Of a stretch of 64,000 nt of DNA, positions 11,885-23,639 are shown piece after piece (position 1 is the stretch's first letter; the number at the start of each line of letters is the position of its first letter). The DNA comes from Trissonchulus latispiculum (taxonomy: Eukaryota; Nematoda; Enoplea; Enoplida; Ironidae), in the NCBI GenBank assembly GCA_030248195.1, contig JASAND010007616.1, positions 21,438 to 85,437 of the forward strand, written 5' to 3'. Both the position numbers and the translations under genes were made by a program. Below the pieces are notes generated by a model. That model saw only the letters and a program-made list of their open reading frames with translations, did no database searches and had not been told where the DNA came from.

Positions 11885-12660
11885 AAATTTGATGATAACA
11901 TTGGGTTAACTCCTGCGTTAACCCGATCCCAAAATGTCAAGATTAACCCTAAAATCATAGCAAAGCTGGGTTTCATTGAACCCCAGTTTGACTTTGACAG
12001 CATCAGGTTTGTTAAGTCACCAACCCGGGTTAATTTTGCTATCTTCAACGCATGAAATTAACCTGGGTTAGCCAGTTAACCTAAGTGTAGGCGCTGATAA
12101 CATCGGCCCCAGGGGCAAATGTTATCAACGCCCAAACCCGGGTTAAGTCGCTAATCAGAGTTAAATTCATGTGCTGAAGATAAATAAATAAGAATAAGAA
12201 GATGAAGTCAAGTAAACCCGGGTTCAGACGTTGGCAACATCGGCTCTGAAGCTGTACTCATTATAGTGAATAAGATCTTATAAATGAAAAGTGACTCTCC
12301 TTTATTATATATTTCACCTCCGTCTTCCGCAAAACCTCACTGCATATTGCATAATTTTAAATCGTAATAAAAATGACGTCAGGAAATAAAAGCTCACAAC
12401 AAATTTCAGTTCTTTCAACAGATACCTAGAATACACGTGAGATAAGAAAGAACACAAAGCTTACATACAGTATGCATACATGATACACGAGAACATTTGC
12501 CTATTATCAACGTCTAAACCCAGGTTAAATCGCTAACCGGCTAACCCACGTTTACTTTACTTGGCTATCTTTACACACGAACCGCGACTGAAATATGAAC
12601 ACACAAAAACTAGCGACTTATCCCGGGATTGAGTGTTGATGATAACATTGGCCCCAGGAG
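11885..12660. repeat. Cluster of short GATAACATTGG MITEs
   Basis: Several related pieces are packed together. GATAACATTGG or GATAACATCGGCCCC occurs at about 11896, 12108 and 12640. Blocks like ATCAACGCCCAAACCCGGGT and its variants occur at about 12125 and 12507. CCCGGGTTAA and its complement recur throughout. The pattern fits two or three tandem or nested copies of one small inverted-repeat family. Exact boundaries are unclear. Confidence 0.45.
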
Positions 12661-12866
12661 AAAAGTTTCAAGTTAAACAGCTGTAAACGCAAAGAGCTGA
12701 TTCCAAAGAACATAAAATCAAATAATCCCATATATGCATCAAATATATAAACGTACGTATGCCCAAGTGCCCAATAAGTGTTTAACGCAACTCAATTTCA
12801 ATTCAATTTCTGACCAATTTCAAGTCTAAACATGTGGTATATAAACTAGCGAGTAGGGATCTTTTG

Positions 12867-13248
12867 CGCTTTCCCCCCCAGCCCTAACTTTTGATTTTTT
12901 TGACCAATAACTTTGAAATTTGGTGTGGGTGCATACTGAAATGGCTGGTGAATTCAAAAATTCAAAAATTTTAAAATTTTTAAAATTTTTAAAAAGTTTA
13001 AAATTTTTGTTTGGTAAGGGGGGACCCCTGTATGCATGTTTTCAGCAAAATTTTTTCAAAAAATTTTTTGGTTCCCCTTGGTCCCCCCCTTACCAAACAA
13101 AAATTTTAAATTTTTTAAAAATTTTAAAAATTTTAAAATTTTTGAACTTTTGAATTCACCAGCCTCCAGTATGCAGCCACACCAAATTTCAAAGTTATTG
13201 GTCAAAAAATCAAAAGTTAGGGCTGGGGGGGGGGGGAAAGCGCAGAAG
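12867..13248. repeat. 380-bp long hairpin element
   Basis: The left arm (from CCCCAGCCCTAACTTTTGA) and the right arm (ending TCAAAAGTTAGGGCTGGGG) are close reverse complements over about 165 bp each. They enclose AAAATTTTT tracts and a short centre. The conserved ends flank tracts such as CCAATAACTTTGAAATTTGG. The open frames here are by-products of the palindrome. Probably a MITE or foldback element. Confidence 0.75.
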
Positions 13249-13780
13249 ATCCGCGAGTAGTCTCTGCCTGGGCAATTGCACAATCAATTTCCACTGTCAA
13301 GACTGCTCTCCCAATTGTCTTCAAAGCAAAAAATAGGACAGGTCATAACTGAAACATCAACTACTCTTACTATAAATCTAAATCCAAAAAGCTGCCAGTT
13401 CTGACATCCCCCCCCGACCAGCAAACGAAAAAGAATATGCCTTCAATAAGTAGTCATGCAGCAGGTGACCAGACCACTGGCACACACGTCTTTCAAATAT
13501 TAACGAATTGAAACTAACTTCATGCACAACGAATGAAGACTAATATTTATCATGTTTATATGTTGACTGTCTTTTGATCCAGAAGAAAAAGTTGAAAACG
13601 GAATCTGAATTCGAAACCAATGTGCACTTACACAGTACTTTTCAATTCAGCAAGCATAAAACTAAAGCGAACATTAAAACAGTTTTATTCCCATTCCGAA
13701 TCATAGAAATTGCGTTATTTTTGGCCCTTTTCCAGAAAGCACCGCGACAGAGGAGACAGTCACTACGCAGCGTATATACA

Positions 13781-14036
13781 CTGGCATTTTCCTAGGTTAA
13801 AATTTCTAGAGGAGAAGTGTGGGGGCGTGCCCTCCTCAGGTCTTGAGGGGGGGGGGCGGGTGAGAAATATTTGAAAAAATGCTGGGCCAATAACTATTTT
13901 TCGCTGCTACGCATAATTGCGAGCTAAAATTTGAATAATTTTTAAGCCCTAATCCTGGGGGGGGGGTGCGATTCTGGGGGGAGGGCACTCAATTCTGAGA
14001 GGGTCCGATTTCTGGGGGAGGGGGAAGAAAAAGTCA
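13781..14036. mobile_element. Truncated G/C-run MITE
   Basis: CTGGCATTTTCCTAG at 13781 resembles the terminus of the 32007-32426 element. It is followed by G-runs and an AT-rich core of similar make-up. No matching right end is found, so the copy is truncated or decayed. Confidence 0.35.
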
Positions 14037-14200
14037 GATCAATATTGTTGTGCCGACAGGATTTTAACAGCTAAAGTTAAAACAAGTAACTGCAAATAGC
14101 AATGGAAACACCACAACGAAGGAATAGCTTATATATACACAGAAATATCTACATAATATATAAACGAACACTGAAATTCCTGTCAGGTACCAGTCTTACC

Positions 14201-14320
14201 CTGGATTGCACCAAATAAGATAAAGATTAACTGTAGATTAACTTAGAGTTAACTCCAACTTCTGAAAGGAAATCTATCAGTCAACTTCAGTTAACCATAA
14301 TCCGATTTGGTGCAATCCAG
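14201..14320. mobile_element. 120-bp MITE with CTGGATTGCACCAAAT ends
   Basis: Perfect-looking 12-16 bp inverted termini (CTGGATTGCACCAAAT on the left; ATTTGGTGCAATCCAG on the right) flank a short palindromic interior with repeated GTTAACT motifs. The termini are related to those of the 1759-2605 element. No clear target duplication. Confidence 0.65.
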
Positions 14321-15626
14321 AGTTAAACTGAACTGAAAAACATGCGCTATAGGCTTTTACAAGAAAAAATGCGTACTGTGAAAATCAGGGAAATATTGAA
14401 AGGAGAATCTTCAACAACTTTACTATATGTCATTTATTTAAACCAAGAATAATAAGTAAGAGTCGGACGCTTGACAGGTCACGCTCAGTTGGTAGAGCGT
14501 CAGTTTTAAGCAGCAGACCGCCGGTTTTTCGTTTGTTGGAGGTGTGCAAGCTCTTTCATTCTCCAATAATTGATTATGTAATTGTTTTTAAACAGTATTA
14601 TGATTTTCCGTATCACGATTTTCCGTATCACTTAAACAAATGTTTCAGCCTGCGTAGTGCGTACACAAAATTAGAGCGTGAATTAATAAAAACACAATTA
14701 TTTTTTACAACAATGTGAACAGTAAAATCAGAGATACCAAAACACATTATATACAGTACAGTACAGTACGGCACGGTGCAATTTAAAAATAAGTCTCAAC
14801 GTGAAGCTGGCAAAATTTTGACGTAATTTCCGCGAAATGCCTTCCAAAAATGGCGACTGTCAAAACGAAAACAATAACTCACAAAAAATGTTAACATTGC
14901 TTTTGTAACCTTCGCCTAAATTGCTAATTTTTCCAGTGCCTTTAAACCTCTATTTGTCTGTCGATAGAATGCTAGATCCACTACTTAATTTAGACGAACA
15001 CAAACCACTACAAGCACCGACAAAAACTAATCAATCCATTCCAATCTGATTACAGAAGTCTAGAGCTATGTACACTAAACAAACTGTTAAGTTGTTTTTT
15101 ACATTGAATCAGTCACAACATGAAGGTTGTGGGACTTTGAGAGTACACAACAGACGAGAATATAACATACGTGAAACTTTATGTGATAGAAGCAAAAACT
15201 AACACTGCACAGGCACACTATCGCCCTTTCTCAAAACAAATTTAATCCCGTTTCTAAGTCGCTACGACAGACGAATTACAAAAAGACATCAAACCCCACC
15301 CATATTTGTAGAAGTGCCAAAGAATGCATGCATATTTATCTATATGCACAAATAATTATACTGTGTGAAGATTGAACAAGAACCCTCTCCCGTCTCAAAA
15401 ATTAATTGAAGTAAACCAATACCGAACTAAAACAACAGAAAATGAAAAAAGAAAAACAAAATACAAAAAGAAGAAGAAGAAGAAGATTGATTTCAGTTTT
15501 CTGAAGCCTGCTATAACCAGTTAAAGTCAACCACTTGAGTACAGTACATTATGAAAAATAAAATACATCAGACTATACTGTTCGAATGATCACATGCAAG
15601 GCTGTCACGTAACCTTGTATTCAGTT
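14321..15626 (-). other. 3' flank / probable 3' UTR of CDC34
   Basis: Downstream (minus strand) of the CDC34 stop codon. No other gene is visible. No canonical AATAAA lies close to the stop on the minus strand. An ATTAAA variant is at about 15241-15246, some 380 bases past the stop, but this is a weak candidate. A GAA/AGA microsatellite lies at about 15468-15487. Confidence 0.35.
14470..14520 (+). other. tRNA-like box A fragment
   Basis: GCTCAGTTGGTAGAGCG is a good tRNA D-arm/box A. The following AGACCGCCGGTT could be the start of a T-arm, but it decays into TTTTTCGTTTG and no acceptor stem closes. Likely a tRNA-derived SINE relic or pseudo-tRNA. Confidence 0.4.
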
Positions 15627-16095
15627 TCAGCTCTCTCCCTGGCCAGAGTCTTCATTATCTTCGACAGGAGAACGATAGCAGGACTGTGAGGGTGACGCCA
15701 CACTAAAATTGGAATCCGCAGCAGTGGTGCCAGCGGTAGTAGCGACCGAGGAGGTAGTGCAAAGGCTGCGACGAGCGGCACCGCTTTCATGACTACACCC
15801 AGAGTCATCCTTTTTCTTGGTATTGCTGCTGGATCCGTAGCCTTCCTCCAATTCCTCCGGATCAGGATCCGACTGTTCCTCTTCCTCTTCCTCCTCTTCA
15901 TCATCGTCATCGTCCATGTCATAGTACTCTTCATAGAAGTCCATTGAGTCTAGCACGGGATCATCGCAACAGCCAAAGCCGCTGGAAATCCCTCCGTCCT
16001 GGCTTCGCTTGCTTTTGATCACATACTCTTCTAGGGTGGTCGGCACCACGACACCGTCAGCTTCAGCTTCCAGACGGGAATTTTCTACTTGTTTC
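15627..16095 (-). CDS. CDC34: CDC34/UBE2R E2 enzyme, exon 5 (last)
   Basis: Last coding exon. The acceptor is GTTTGTAG at 16096 and the first base completes an Arg codon split across intron 4. It adds residues 166-320 and the stop. It opens with KQVENSRLEAEADG and PTTLEEY, which align with the conserved KQV and PTTLAEY stretch after the catalytic fold of CDC34. A motif DFYEEYYD follows (about residues 217-224), like the aromatic/acidic motif in the CDC34 tail, then an unbroken D/E run (about 226-238). In CDC34 the acidic tail binds a basic canyon on the cullin of SCF ligases and speeds ubiquitin-chain building. The remaining about 80 residues are Ser/Thr-rich and end DNEDSGQGES. The tail is clearly longer than in the 236-residue human protein. 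Boundaries are strongly supported by the frame match with exon 4. Confidence 0.92.
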
Positions 16096-16840
16096 CTACA
16101 AACGGATTAAATTCTTTGATTATATACTAGGCACTCAGTTCAAAGGGTGGTCAATTTTTCAGGCCAAAACATTTTTCATTGTAGGTCTGTTGTCTGCACA
16201 CCCAATTCTAAATCCTACTCAATAGTCTTTAACAAGAGTCCAAAATAGTAGCAAAACAACACTTCCCCGGCTTGCAGGAAACCAGATTAAGGTTAACTGC
16301 AGACTAGCTGAGGAAACTGCAGCTTTCCATACAAGAATTTGACTTATTTGTCAGCTAAAGCACAATTAGATCTAACCTAATTTGCTCTAATTCAAGGTTT
16401 AACATTATATATACATTTAGTAGCGCTTGGGACAAGACTTGAGAAATTCCTTAAATTCCAGGGGTCTCTTCGTTCAGGGGCTAACACCCCCTTCTAATTT
16501 AATATTGTATGAACAAAGAAAAAAGTCAGAACTGATGCATTCAGGAGATTTGTGATAACGCAAAAATGCAGAACTTCTTTGACCTCTGGCATGAAGCCTC
16601 CCACTTCGAATTCAAAATCTTAGAGACATGCCGGATTGCCTCTCCCCATCCAATAATGGCACAATTGCGCTAAAGACTTCTAAACTACGATAAGAAAAAT
16701 TTCTTGACTTTTCCATTTGCTCCAACGTTTTGAAATTATCAGGTAAAACACAATCAAACCATAAATTTCTTAAAAATATTCAGGACAAGCACACAATAAA
16801 CACCAAGGAAGTGAGTGCACACCACTACAGTAACATGCCT

Positions 16841-17010
16841 CTGGGCATATTCTAGGGAATTTTTCTTGGGGGGCTTTTTGGGGAGCGCCCTCGGGAGGCG
16901 AGTCATTTGGGGGGGGCGAAAATTTTTCAAATGTTTTCTAAAAACATGCTAAAAATTCCGCTATTTGTATAGTAATGGCCAAAAATAAGTGAATTTAGTG
17001 CTTAAGGGGG
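16841..17010. mobile_element. Left part of a G/C-run MITE
   Basis: CTGGGCATATTCTAGGG and the following G-run sequence match the left end of the complete element at 29100-29476. The right terminus is absent. Confidence 0.5.
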
Positions 17011-17061
17011 GGGGGGCTACGAACGGTTTTGCCCAACTTCTTCAGAGAGACCTACCTTTTG

Positions 17062-19233
17062 CAGGGTTCATGCGGACTTTTGGATTTCATTTTCCCGGTT
17101 TTTCCCGGTTTTTCCAGGTTTTTCAGACCCATTTTCCCGGTTTTTCTTCCAGTAAATGGCAGTAAATTTAGAAGAATATACGTAATTATAGTGACGATTT
17201 TGTCTATTTTGAACCCATTTTGAGCATTTTAGCTATCGAACGCAGTATTGTACAGTTTGATTTACCTGAAATTCATACCTGAAAAATTTAGCAAAATCTG
17301 ATACCAAAAACAGGCTTTAGATCACGAGTGCTGTGCTACCAAACTACTCATATAAAAAATCTTGGTACTGTTGCAACGCAAAAATGGAAAAGAATACAAA
17401 CATTGTCTTTTCCAGATTACCCCCACCACTCAAAAATTTTTAAACGTTTACCAATTGAGCTGAAATTTATCTTTTCGACCACGCAGAGTTCAAATCGCAA
17501 GATTTTTCGATTTCCCGAAATTCGATTATTTTTCGATTCGCAAGGGGGAACCAAGGGAAACCGAAAAATTTATTGTCGCCGATTTTACTGAAAAGTTGCA
17601 TACAGGGTCTTCAGGGACGATGACCACGAATCTGAAATCTGTTTTTTATTCACCTATTCGTTAGCTCAACATATATAAGCTTACACCTTAAGCTTACAAC
17701 ATTAGCTTATATCAAGCTAACGAAAAGCTGAATGGGAAAACGGTCTTCAGATTCGTGTTCAGCGACCCAGAAAAGAAAAGCTTTCAGCTCAATTATGGTC
17801 AAGTTTTAAGAATTTTGAGTGGGGGTTAATCTGGAAAAGACCCCAAAAATTAATTGCTATTTTGAAATTGGGGTATTTTGTTTACTATTCAATAGTTTTT
17901 ATTTTGTGCAATTCAAATCTTCTGCTCATCAGGGACGGTCTGCCACAAATCAACAGCAAAAAACAGATTTAACGTTTTGTTAACGTATTCGTAGTTTTTG
18001 GAAAAAAAATAATACCGTCTGGTCCCATAGGCGATCCGCGATATTTAAGTTGGAAAAATTTTGAAAAATCACTGTAAAAAGATATTAAATACGTTACTTG
18101 AAACGAATGAAAAAATTTAGAAAATGCGTTAAAACGGGCAAAATTCGGCGTTGTCTCAAAAAAAATTGGACTTCATCAACTTTTCATTTTTTTCTGAACA
18201 TGATTTTTATTTGGCGAACGTCAAAAATAGATTTCAGCTTTTTGATTTCAGGGTGTGTATATACTATTTTCATAATTTTGGTAGAAATTTTACTTTGTTG
18301 GCCTGACCGCGACTCGCTTGTAGTAAAGCATTCTTACCTACATCAGCGGTCCTATAACCGCGACTAGCTTTCCATACTGTTCGAGGGGTCTGGGAGGCCA
18401 GCGCATCCAGAAGTTCAAGAAATTTTTGTTTTTTCAATAAAACTATTCTTTAATCCTTTAATTCTTTTCATTTTGACGAGCCAAGAAAATTTTTAGAAAT
18501 TTAGACATTTTTAGGGAGAATTAGAATTTTTCTACAAAAACGGAGTTTTTTGATTCGCTTATTGCAAAAACTGAAGAAAAACCACAAATTTATTTAAGCA
18601 ATAAATTTTTCCGGAAAAAATCCATCCGTCACTGTTCGCATTAGCTTGATATTATTCGCTTTCAATCTCAACTGACACTTAAGCAGAGCTGAATAGTTAA
18701 TACAACAATATTATTAAGGTTATTCGTGCACTTTTTTTAAAAAATAATAGGTCAAATTTAGGAATTGTGCGGGAGGACAAGCTAGGCTTCAACATCTAGT
18801 TAGCTCGCATTCGTTTGAAATTTCTAAAAGTAATAAATATTTTTTAGAATAATTATTTTGGCGGAAGCAGGCAAGCAGCCTCAAAGTGTGTGTAACACAT
18901 ATATGTTTCAATTTCCGAGAAAATTCTGTAACATTCATCCAATTAGAATCCTGAAAACCAAATGAAGTGACAAAAATTAAGATAGGAATTAAATCAAATT
19001 TGAAATTTGAAAATCGGCCTTATCGTGAAGCAAGTAGTAAGAACTAAAAGAAATGCAAGTTTCGCGGTAAAACGTGAAATTCGTTTTTAAAATTTAAACA
19101 GAATTCATTAAATTTGCACCAAAAATACAAAAAATTTCTCTGACTTTCTCATTTTCCCGGTTTTTCCCGGTTTTTCCCGGTGCTTCACGATTTTCCCTGA
19201 TATTCCCGGTTTTTCCCGGTCGCATGAACCCTG
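17062..19233. mobile_element. hAT-like element with CCCGGTTTTT repeats
   Basis: The inverted termini are CAGGGTTCATGCG and its exact complement, 2.17 kb apart. CTTTTG flanks both sides (17056-17061 and 19234-19239) as a 6-bp duplication. CAGGG-starting ends are typical of hAT elements, although those normally make 8 bp. Tandem TTTTTCCCGG units lie inside both ends, at about 17088-17150 and 19150-19220. No transposase ORF is visible, so it is non-autonomous. Confidence 0.6.
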
Positions 19234-20650
19234 CTTTTGGCATATGGTTAGCTAACATATCAAGGTTAAATAGTCCGTAGTGGGCATCATTATATCTAAC
19301 ACACAGTGATTCTGGCACTACGCCAAATTCGAAATTTTGGTGCGAAAAGTAGGTTTTTTGAAAAAGTTTTTCTGAATTCTGGTGGATTAACCGTTTGACC
19401 AATTCTGAAACTTTTTGATACAAATGTTAACTGTTACTAGTGCTAAATATTAAAAGTATTCCGGCTTTCGAGCACTGTTTCCTTCTTCAGCTATAACAAC
19501 TCAAAGTTTGAAATTTGACAAAAAGTTGCGATGTGACCGTGCGCCGTTTTCGATCTAATAAAATTGACAGCCCCTAGCCTACCCCAGCTTTTTACCAAAT
19601 ATTAGACTCTAATAGGGGCAAACTGTCTGTGAGTTTCGAGGGTTTTGGTTTCCTGGTTAGTGTGTTAGCAAACTTTTTGTTAAGAAATTACCCTTATTCT
19701 TAGGCCGGTTCTTTTTGTTAAGAAATTACCCTTATTCTTAGGCCTGAAAAGCTAACTAAGCACTGTAAAAATGGGGTCGAAAATTTTTTGTCTCCGATTT
19801 TGCCGAAAAGGGGCTTATAGGGGTTATTTGACCTGCTGAACCCGAATACGAAATCCGTTTTTCGATATGACGCTTCCTTCGTTCAGTATCCGCTTACAAC
19901 TGTCTTAGAGCTTTTTGGAGCGATCGCCATCCATACTTCGAGAAATCAATCTAGCATTTCTAAACATTGGAGAGATGGTTTAGTGACCTAGCTTTCGGCA
20001 CATCCTGGTACACTCACTGGCCTGTAATGCGCAAAGTTTCAGCCAATTCTACCACAGTAATTTGGAGTAATTGGCTCACATCTTCAAAATGGCACCAAAT
20101 AACAGGGACAATATCGATAATGTAATCTAGCACTGCGAACACAGGGTTTAACGAAACCACGTCATTTTTACATAAGTTAAGACAGATACTTGGAGTACTA
20201 ATTGGAGCAAAGTTGGGTTCATTTGATAAACCACAGCTCATTAGACGTTAGTTAACCTGAAACCGCATAGACCTACAACACCCAATTTTTCGCACTTTTT
20301 TGTATCTCACAGAAAAATATACATTGATCTAAGGATTATTTTGCACGATATCAAAGCACTATATGTCAGAACTAATTTCTGGAAAATTTGGGTACCGTAC
20401 CTTGCGCATAGCGATCAGGGCGAGGCGAAGTTTATGTACGTGTCATGTCGAGCTTTGGACCGACAACACCAACTTCTGATGGCTCCACAGGTCGCTACGC
20501 TGCATGGAATTCTTTCAAACTTTAAACTATTTTACACCAAACCTACTACTATTATATGGCAAAAGACTAGCTAGCTTTTCCAACATCGAACTTTTAGTGA
20601 AATTCGTAGCCCCCCTTCCTTAAACAGGCAACAATTGACTAAAATTCTGC

Positions 20651-20778
20651 GGAAAATTTTTGAAAATTTGGCCTTCTGAGCGATTTTTTCGGGGCAAAAG
20701 TTGGTAACAAAAGGGGCACCCACTTTTTTGGGGGAAGGGTGTTTATGGGGCCCCCCGCCCCCCATAGAATAAGCCCAG
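20651..20778. mobile_element. Right part of a G/C-run MITE
   Basis: From GGAAAATTTTTGAAAATTTG to AGAATAAGCCCAG this segment matches 29320-29476 of the complete element almost base for base. Its left half is missing or diverged. Confidence 0.65.
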
Positions 20779-20862
20779 TGCCTGATACAATGCTAGGTTA
20801 CAATGTTGACAGATTAATGTCATCATAGGAAACAATGTATCACATGACGTTCATATATATAC

Positions 20863-20997
20863 CTGATTATTTTACAATACTCATCATCTTTTCCTTTGGA
20901 TTCCTTCCAACGACGGTACATCACAGAAGCATCTACATTGGCTGGAGAAGATGTATTGGGTTCATTCAGAAGTGATATCACACTCAGGAGAATCGTA
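20863..20997 (-). CDS. CDC34: CDC34/UBE2R E2 enzyme, exon 4
   Basis: An exon of 135 bases bounded by acceptor ATTTTTAG and donor AG|GTATAT. Its first base completes the split Arg codon from exon 3, and its last two bases begin the Arg codon finished by exon 5. It encodes residues 121-164, including [24 protein letters not shown] and WKESKGKD. This is the most conserved C-terminal part of the CDC34/UBE2R catalytic fold and differs from human at only a few sites. The open frame runs past the acceptor for 20 more codons, but those codons do not match the family and belong to the intron. Confidence 0.95.
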
Positions 20998-22719
20998 CTA
21001 AAAATGATCAAACGCAAGACTGCAAGGAACCTTTTGGAAGGTAACAGAATTGCAGAAAACTGCAATTACAGAAAATAACTGATTCTGAGACTGGTTACGC
21101 AAATTACGGTCTTATCAAGATGATTACTTAATTCAAGTGATACAGTTGCAGTTTGCTGTGTTGGTGCAATGGCATGCTAAATAAAGCATAATAATAAATT
21201 AGCTTGCACATCAAAACACAGACGTCTACAAACGCCCAAAGACTTGTATATACTAACTGTGACATGTACACGTTCTGCGTACAGTATGGACACTGTTAAA
21301 TCTTAACCCTTTTGCACTTTCTAAAAACACATACTTTCAAAATTTGTGTAGTTTTAATTTCGACTGCGTAAAATTACAAAAATCGCTTTTCAAGGTGTAA
21401 ACGCTATAAATGCACTTACATAACGCCAAATTAATATAGGTTTTTACGAGTGCTTTTATAAAATTAAGTCTTAGCGTCATTTAACATCGCGTGCTCATTG
21501 AATGGTGGTGTAAAAGCAAGAATTGTAGACATGTAGATACGAAGGCGGCTGGGTGGAAATTCAAATAGAAATAGAAATTCTATTTTGGATAGAACGTACA
21601 GAAAATTTAAAATTTCGGAGTTTGCTCTTAACCCTTTATGAGTGCCCGCTGAACTAGCATATACAGGCTTAAACTGCTATATGTCCCACATCCCACTTGG
21701 TGAGAAACTGCCAAAAATGCAGTCGGTTTTCGGATTGAACCACTAATTAATTACATTTTAATTAGTTTATATTGTACTCTAGGTAGGACATGTGTTTTTT
21801 ACGTTGTCAAAATTTGTCCTTCCTAAAGGACAAAATATGCCTTCAAGCACTCTGTCGGATGACAGGTGACACTTGCTGATTTAGCATGACCGGTTAAAAC
21901 CAGTTTGGGTCGAAATTTTCCGCAAACACCATTACATTGTAGTATGAAGTAAATATTGTAGATCCAATTAGATTTTTGGTTCACACAGATCTGCATAGGA
22001 AACAGCTTGTTAAATGCTCACCTGCTTCACTATTCCGTATGTGGTTAGTAAAGTCCCATTAGTGTAATGGCTATAGACTTCGATTAAATGACGACAGAGC
22101 TAGTACGGTTTGTGAAGACGTTGGTGCAGTGACAGCCGAGTATATCTTGGGCTGAGAAAAGGTCAGTCGCAGACGGTCACAATACTTTATATAAGAACAT
22201 TCAGAAAATTTTGCAGAGACCGAGATGAGTGGGTATCCGGGGCTGAAGGGCTCTATGCTGGGGTTGCTTATTCTGCTACTCCACAGCAACTGCCTTTTTC
22301 AGAACGACCCATCGTCCAAGCATTTTCTACTATTACATTTTGAAAGTGTTTTATCCGACTGGAGACACATTATTGCGCAACCTAAACAGCTGGTACTATT
22401 CTGCCGATTTATGAAGTTATCACAATCAAATTGTTAAAATTGCTAATTTCCGAGGTATGTCTGATGATTTCTGAGCACAATTTTAGCCTTAGATATGCAA
22501 ACTGTATTTTGCACAAAGCTAAGGCAGAAACGTCTGCATGGTTTTTGGGTAAAATTGAAGTGTAATTTATGGTTATCTAACGATTCGCCTGAAACGCTAC
22601 CTATGGTCTGTTTTTTCGACTGTACTAGGGGAAGGACAAACCTTTCGCAGTTTGTGCCCTCGAGCACAATTTTAAAGCCATTTTATGACAAAGCAGAGAT
22701 AGTGCAAAATAGGGCAGCA

Positions 22720-23501
22720 AACAAGTAATAAAAATGCTCCTCCGGAGCATGAAAAAGTAATATGGGTAGTTGTGAGGTTGTAAAATCAAGAGAGGACTAG
22801 TCTTTAAAATGCTTAATATGGGGCTAGGTTCAAAAAAGAAGAGGACTAGGTTGTGGGCGAATTAATATGGGCACAGCTTCGCCGAGCAACCCATATTCGC
22901 GGACTGAAAAAGTTATATATTTTTATACGTACCAGTGCTCAGATTTAGTTACAGTACGTAAATAATATACGACTATGATAAACGAGTTTTAGTGGAAGGA
23001 AACATTTCTTTCGATAAACTCTTAATATTTATCTACTGAGCGTTTTAACCATTTATAACAAAAGTATATATTTCAACAATAACTTCAGGATCAGGACACT
23101 CTCCGACGATCTTCTATTTCTATTCAACCGTTTGCGTTACAATCATAGCCTTGGTTTTTTCTCGTTGCTTGTCGCAGTCCAGCACAACCAAATTATATAC
23201 TATATATATAGCTTACATATATATATATATATATATATATATAACTGCTGGAATTGTAATTATTGACTGACATTAATTGCTTTGTATATGGCAATCGCCA
23301 TGGCGAAGCGTGAAAGCCCGCGAATATGGGTTGCTCGGCGAAGCTGTGCCCATATTAATTCGCCCACAACCTAGTCCTCTTCTTTTTTTGAACCTAGCCC
23401 CATATTAAGCATTTTAAAGACTAGTCCTCTCTTGATTTTACAACCTCACCACTACCCATATTACTTTTTCATGCTCCGGAGGAGCATTTTTATTACTTGT
23501 C
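22720..23501. mobile_element. TIR element with about 182-bp inverted ends
   Basis: 22720-22910 and 23317-23501 are near-identical reverse complements, starting ACAAGTAATAAAAATGCTCC. Each contains the small palindrome GCTCCTCCGGAGC. The 400-bp centre has a (TA)n microsatellite at about 23216-23243. No ORF. The outer 7 bases show no obvious duplication. Confidence 0.8.
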
Positions 23502-23639
23502 CTTCTGTCATTTTAAAGGTTCCCTTTCCAGCAGTGAGCTAACGCAGATAAGGAGCTTGAACAATGCAATAGGCAGGGCAAATGTGAGCAAATGGGCTAT
23601 CGTTTGATACCAAACATGACCAATTTTGAAGACTTTAAT

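Larger units (their letters stand above)
16096..20862 (-). other. CDC34 intron 4
   Basis: Intron of 4.77 kb between the donor AG|GTATAT at 20862 and the acceptor TGTAG|G at 16096. It contains a truncated G/C-run MITE, a 2.2 kb hAT-like element and the right end of another G/C-run MITE. Open frames within it lack domain character. Confidence 0.8.

Noticed and set aside
15605..15934. Arg/Lys-rich minus-strand frame of 109 codons
   Set aside because: A shifted-frame shadow of CDC34 exon 5; the acidic run becomes basic in this frame.
17029..19423. Frames rich in Phe/Pro or Gly-Lys-Thr-Gly-Lys at the ends of the hAT-like element
   Set aside because: Translations of the TTTTTCCCGG tandem repeat, not protein domains.
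21003..21065. Upstream extension of the CDC34 exon 4 frame (about 20 hydrophobic residues, looking like a membrane anchor)
   Set aside because: It precedes a good splice acceptor at 20998, does not match the family, and exon 3 joins in frame at the acceptor.
22051..22120. tRNA-like D-arm (TTAGTGTAATGGCTA)
   Set aside because: No matching T-arm or acceptor stem follows; too weak to call.
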